In this document: positions 61,835 through 64,000 of the stretch, piece by piece | Layout: every line of letters starts with the position of its first letter | How positions within the stretch are numbered: the stretch's first letter is position 1 | DNA from: an uncultured Geobacteraceae bacterium | Lineage (GTDB): Bacteria; Desulfobacterota; Desulfuromonadia; Geobacterales; Pseudopelobacteraceae | Reading direction: 5' to 3' | NCBI GenBank assembly: GCA_903939115.1 | Contig: CAJAFV010000069.1 | Span: 62,001-126,000, forward strand | Length of the DNA: 64,000 bases | Position numbers and translations under genes: made by a program | The notes under the pieces: model-generated | The model's input: only the letters and a program-made list of their open reading frames with translations | Told to the model about the DNA's origin: nothing | The model's database searches: none

Positions 61835-63505
61835 GATAAAAATAGCCATAATAAAGATAGGGTGAGTTTTTCTCATCCTTCCTCTCTCATCTCTCATCAG
61901 TATTTTGCTAAGTGGCAATTACCAGCGGCCTTGTTCCTGATCGTGGTACTGACGGTCGCAGTCTACTGGCCGGTTCTGCATAACGATTTCATCAGCTACG
62001 ACGATACCGATTACGTGACTGTCAACATGATGGTACGCAATGGGTTGTCTATCAAGGGGTTCTTCTGGGCCTTCAGCGCGTTTCATGCCGGCAACTGGCA
62101 TCCGCTCACCTGGCTCTCCCACATGCTCGATGTCGAACTGTTTGGCCTGAACCCGCTGGGGCACCATGCCACCAGCCTGCTGATCCATACGTTAAATGCG
62201 GTTCTGCTCTGCGCTCTCCTTCAGCGCCTGACCGGCTTTCTCGGCAGAAGCGTCATTGTGGCGTTGCTATTTGCCATTCACCCGCTTCATGTCGAGTCCG
62301 TTGCCTGGGTATCAGAACGAAAAGATGTTCTCTCGACACTGTTCTGGCTCCTGACCATGTGGTCTTATGCCTGCTATGCCAACAGGCCGGGTATAAAACG
62401 CTACCTTTCTGTTGTCGCTTTGTTCGCTCTGGGGTTGATGGCCAAGCAGATGCTGGTGACCCTCCCTCTTGTCTTGCTGCTCATGGACTACTGGCCGCTG
62501 AAGCGACTCACTATCGGTCAGGAGAAGGGCAAAGAGGGCAGAGTCGCCAGGAAACTTCTGCTGGCAGAGAAAGTTCCACTCTTCATCATCTCTGCAGCAG
62601 CTTCATTTGTTACCATACGTGCCCAGGACTCCGCCGGAGCGCTTGCCCATGGTGACAGCCAATCCATGTTCGTGTGTGCCGGTAACGCTTTTATCTCCTA
62701 TGTAACGTACCTGCGGAACACTGTATGGCCGGCAGATCTTGCCCTGTTCTACCCGTTCGAGCAAGCTGCGGTTACCCCTCTAAAGGTTACGGCAGCAATT
62801 GCGCTCCTGGCTGTTCTAAGCGGCTTGGTGCTTACACAGTGGCACAAGCGCCCCTATCTGATTTTCGGCTGGTTCTGGTACATTATTACGCTATTGCCGG
62901 TGATTGGCTTCATGCGGATCGGGGGGCAGGCTTTAGCGGACCGATACACGTACATCCCGCTGACAGGACTTTTTCTGATTATAGTATGGGGTGGGGCGGA
63001 GGTCGCGGGAGCAGGGCGAAAAGGGATCTCAATAATGGCGGGTGTGGCACTAATCGTGGTTGCGATCCTCTCTGTGCTGACGGTTACACAGATTCGCTAC
63101 TGGCAAAACAGTTATGTTCTGTATAACCACGCCCTGTCTGTAGTGAAGCGTAACTGGATGGCACACAACAACATCGGCATTCTCTTGGCACAATATAACC
63201 GTGTCGATGAAGCCATTTTCCACTTTCAGGAATCGGTGCGGCTCAATCCAGAGGGTGTTGAAGGATTCAGGAACCTCGGTAATACGCTCCAGATGGCCGG
63301 AAAGAACCGGGAGGCTATCGAGGCCTTCCGCCAAGCGGTCAGGATCGGCCCGAACGATGCGGAAAGTCACTATCGTCTCGGCTATGCCTATCTACTGGGC
63401 GGAAACAGCGACTTCGCCTTCCGGGAATATCGCCAGTTGCTACGCCTGGATGAATCACGTGCAAACTCGCTGCTTGATTCAATCAGGATAATTGGCAAAC
63501 AATAA
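61829..63505 (+). CDS. GT-C/TMTC-like membrane protein with TPR repeats
   Basis: A 558-residue protein: about 11 membrane helices (from residue 29), first luminal loop HNDFISYDDTDYVT with the acidic pair, AFHAGNWHPLTWLSHMLD and LFAIHPLHVESVAWVSERKDVLS, typical of bacterial TMTC-like O-glycosyltransferases. The C-terminal about 100 residues carry three TPR units (NPEGVEGFRNLGNTLQMAGK). Two adjacent ATGs compete as start. A CTCATC-rich stretch also encodes SHPSSLISHQ inside the N-terminus. Confidence 0.82.
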   Translation: MMDKNSHNKDRVSFSHPSSLISHQYFAKWQLPAALFLIVVLTVAVYWPVLHNDFISYDDTDYVTVNMMVRNGLSIKGFFWAFSAFHAGNWHPLTWLSHMLDVELFGLNPLGHHATSLLIHTLNAVLLCALLQRLTGFLGRSVIVALLFAIHPLHVESVAWVSERKDVLSTLFWLLTMWSYACYANRPGIKRYLSVVALFALGLMAKQMLVTLPLVLLLMDYWPLKRLTIGQEKGKEGRVARKLLLAEKVPLFIISAAASFVTIRAQDSAGALAHGDSQSMFVCAGNAFISYVTYLRNTVWPADLALFYPFEQAAVTPLKVTAAIALLAVLSGLVLTQWHKRPYLIFGWFWYIITLLPVIGFMRIGGQALADRYTYIPLTGLFLIIVWGGAEVAGAGRKGISIMAGVALIVVAILSVLTVTQIRYWQNSYVLYNHALSVVKRNWMAHNNIGILLAQYNRVDEAIFHFQESVRLNPEGVEGFRNLGNTLQMAGKNREAIEAFRQAVRIGPNDAESHYRLGYAYLLGGNSDFAFREYRQLLRLDESRANSLLDSIRIIGKQ

Positions 63506-63540
63506 AACGCAGACCAGATTTTGGCCTGTGGCAGGTATTT

Positions 63541-64000
63541 TCAGCGGTTTTCCATGGGTATAAATCTATATACAGCAGCTGTATAACCGCTCTCTGGTGA
63601 CCGGTACATGGTCTCAAATTTAAGCCCTGGCGGTACCGTAGTAATTTCCTCGATCGGAACGGAACCATCCAATTCAGCAACAAAGTACTCAGCACCTTCG
63701 CCGATAGCGTAGCCATGGAGTCTTTCATAGTCGGCAACCGGTGTCGCGGTCCAGAATCCGTTTAGAGGATAGATTAACTTTGAAAAGGCAGGAACCATGT
63801 AATTATGGCCCTGGCCAAGTTTTTCAGCTATCCAGCGTCCCGCTTTATCCGCGTCAGCCGCATAGGTTTGACGTGACTTGATAGATGCCGACGGCTGTAT
63901 CGCAGTAGTGCTGCTTTTGTCTGGAGAAGAAAAAATCTCCACGGGGAAAGCCGTGAGGCGGAAATACAGCGCAAGTGCCAGCATGGCGACGAGTGAAATA
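63541..64000 (-). CDS. C-terminal part of a membrane glycosyltransferase-like protein (runs off the window)
   Basis: The frame is open to the window edge. A hydrophobic segment (ISLVAMLALALYFRLTAF) precedes a soluble domain of about 130 residues (ADADKAGRWIAEKLGQGHNYM, YAIGEGAEYFV). This order, membrane region then periplasmic tail, is usual for the end of GT-C proteins. The N-terminus lies beyond position 64000, so the full length and family cannot be given. Confidence 0.6.
   Translation of the reverse strand, partial: ISLVAMLALALYFRLTAFPVEIFSSPDKSSTTAIQPSASIKSRQTYAADADKAGRWIAEKLGQGHNYMVPAFSKLIYPLNGFWTATPVADYERLHGYAIGEGAEYFVAELDGSVPIEEITTVPPGLKFETMYRSPESGYTAAVYRFIPMENR

Overview
The window looks like a chromosome segment of a Geobacter-like bacterium (Desulfuromonadota/Geobacterales). 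This is an inference from gene content and style: an HtrA protease, RluD, a MidA-type methyltransferase, a caa3 oxidase operon with SCO, heptamer CTCATCC-type repeats, Thr-rich lipoprotein linkers and a very high load of toxin-antitoxin (TA) genes. No rRNA, tRNA or CRISPR array was seen.

Layout. (1) 0-13.6 kb is ordinary housekeeping: an XRE-cupin regulator, an HtrA lipoprotein, RluD, a HAD phosphatase, a MidA-like methyltransferase, a WYL regulator with a candidate operator, a small DedA-like membrane protein, then a compact sco-ctaD-ctaE-ctaF-ctaC-ctaB operon for an aa3/caa3 oxygen reductase, an NDUFA9-like reductase and RlpA. (2) 13.9-15.2 kb holds an XRE/AbiEii-type TA pair, followed at 15.26-15.54 kb by the decayed 3' end of a group II intron (domain V plus the C-terminus of its reverse transcriptase). 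(3) 15.6-24.4 kb is the most unusual part: eleven one- or two-gene cassettes, all on the minus strand, each separated by one to three copies of an imperfect inverted repeat ending in a GCCTGACCCC motif. Cargo is HigBA (twice), XRE/RelE, XRE/Gp49, four DUF4160-DUF2442 pairs and three solitary coiled-coil genes. Several cassettes are frameshifted. It has the architecture of an integrase-less integron cassette array, but canonical attC boxes are not evident. (4) 24.4-30.3 kb holds a 1671-residue surface protein with a small DUF6447-like gene and a Thr-rich lipoprotein. (5) 30.7-35.0 kb is repeat-rich: hairpin elements around an IS1634-type element, a DinJ/YafQ pair, and a BrnT/BrnA-type pair bracketed by 183-bp direct repeats. 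(6) 35-64 kb is a glycan/exopolysaccharide region: GT-C type membrane proteins, GtrA/GT2, a flippase, GT4 and GT2 enzymes, a polysaccharide deacetylase, methyltransferases and a B12-binding radical SAM enzyme. It is interrupted by ccdAB, hipBA, phd/vapC, two AAA-DUF4143 genes and a BrnT remnant.

How it works together. The oxidase cluster encodes a complete terminal oxidase with copper chaperone and heme farnesylation. The EPS genes supply sugar transfer, trimming, flipping and modification. TA pairs occur at nearly every junction between functional blocks, which suggests that they stabilise, or have colonised, a recombining part of the chromosome. Families were assigned by eye from motifs; no database search was possible.
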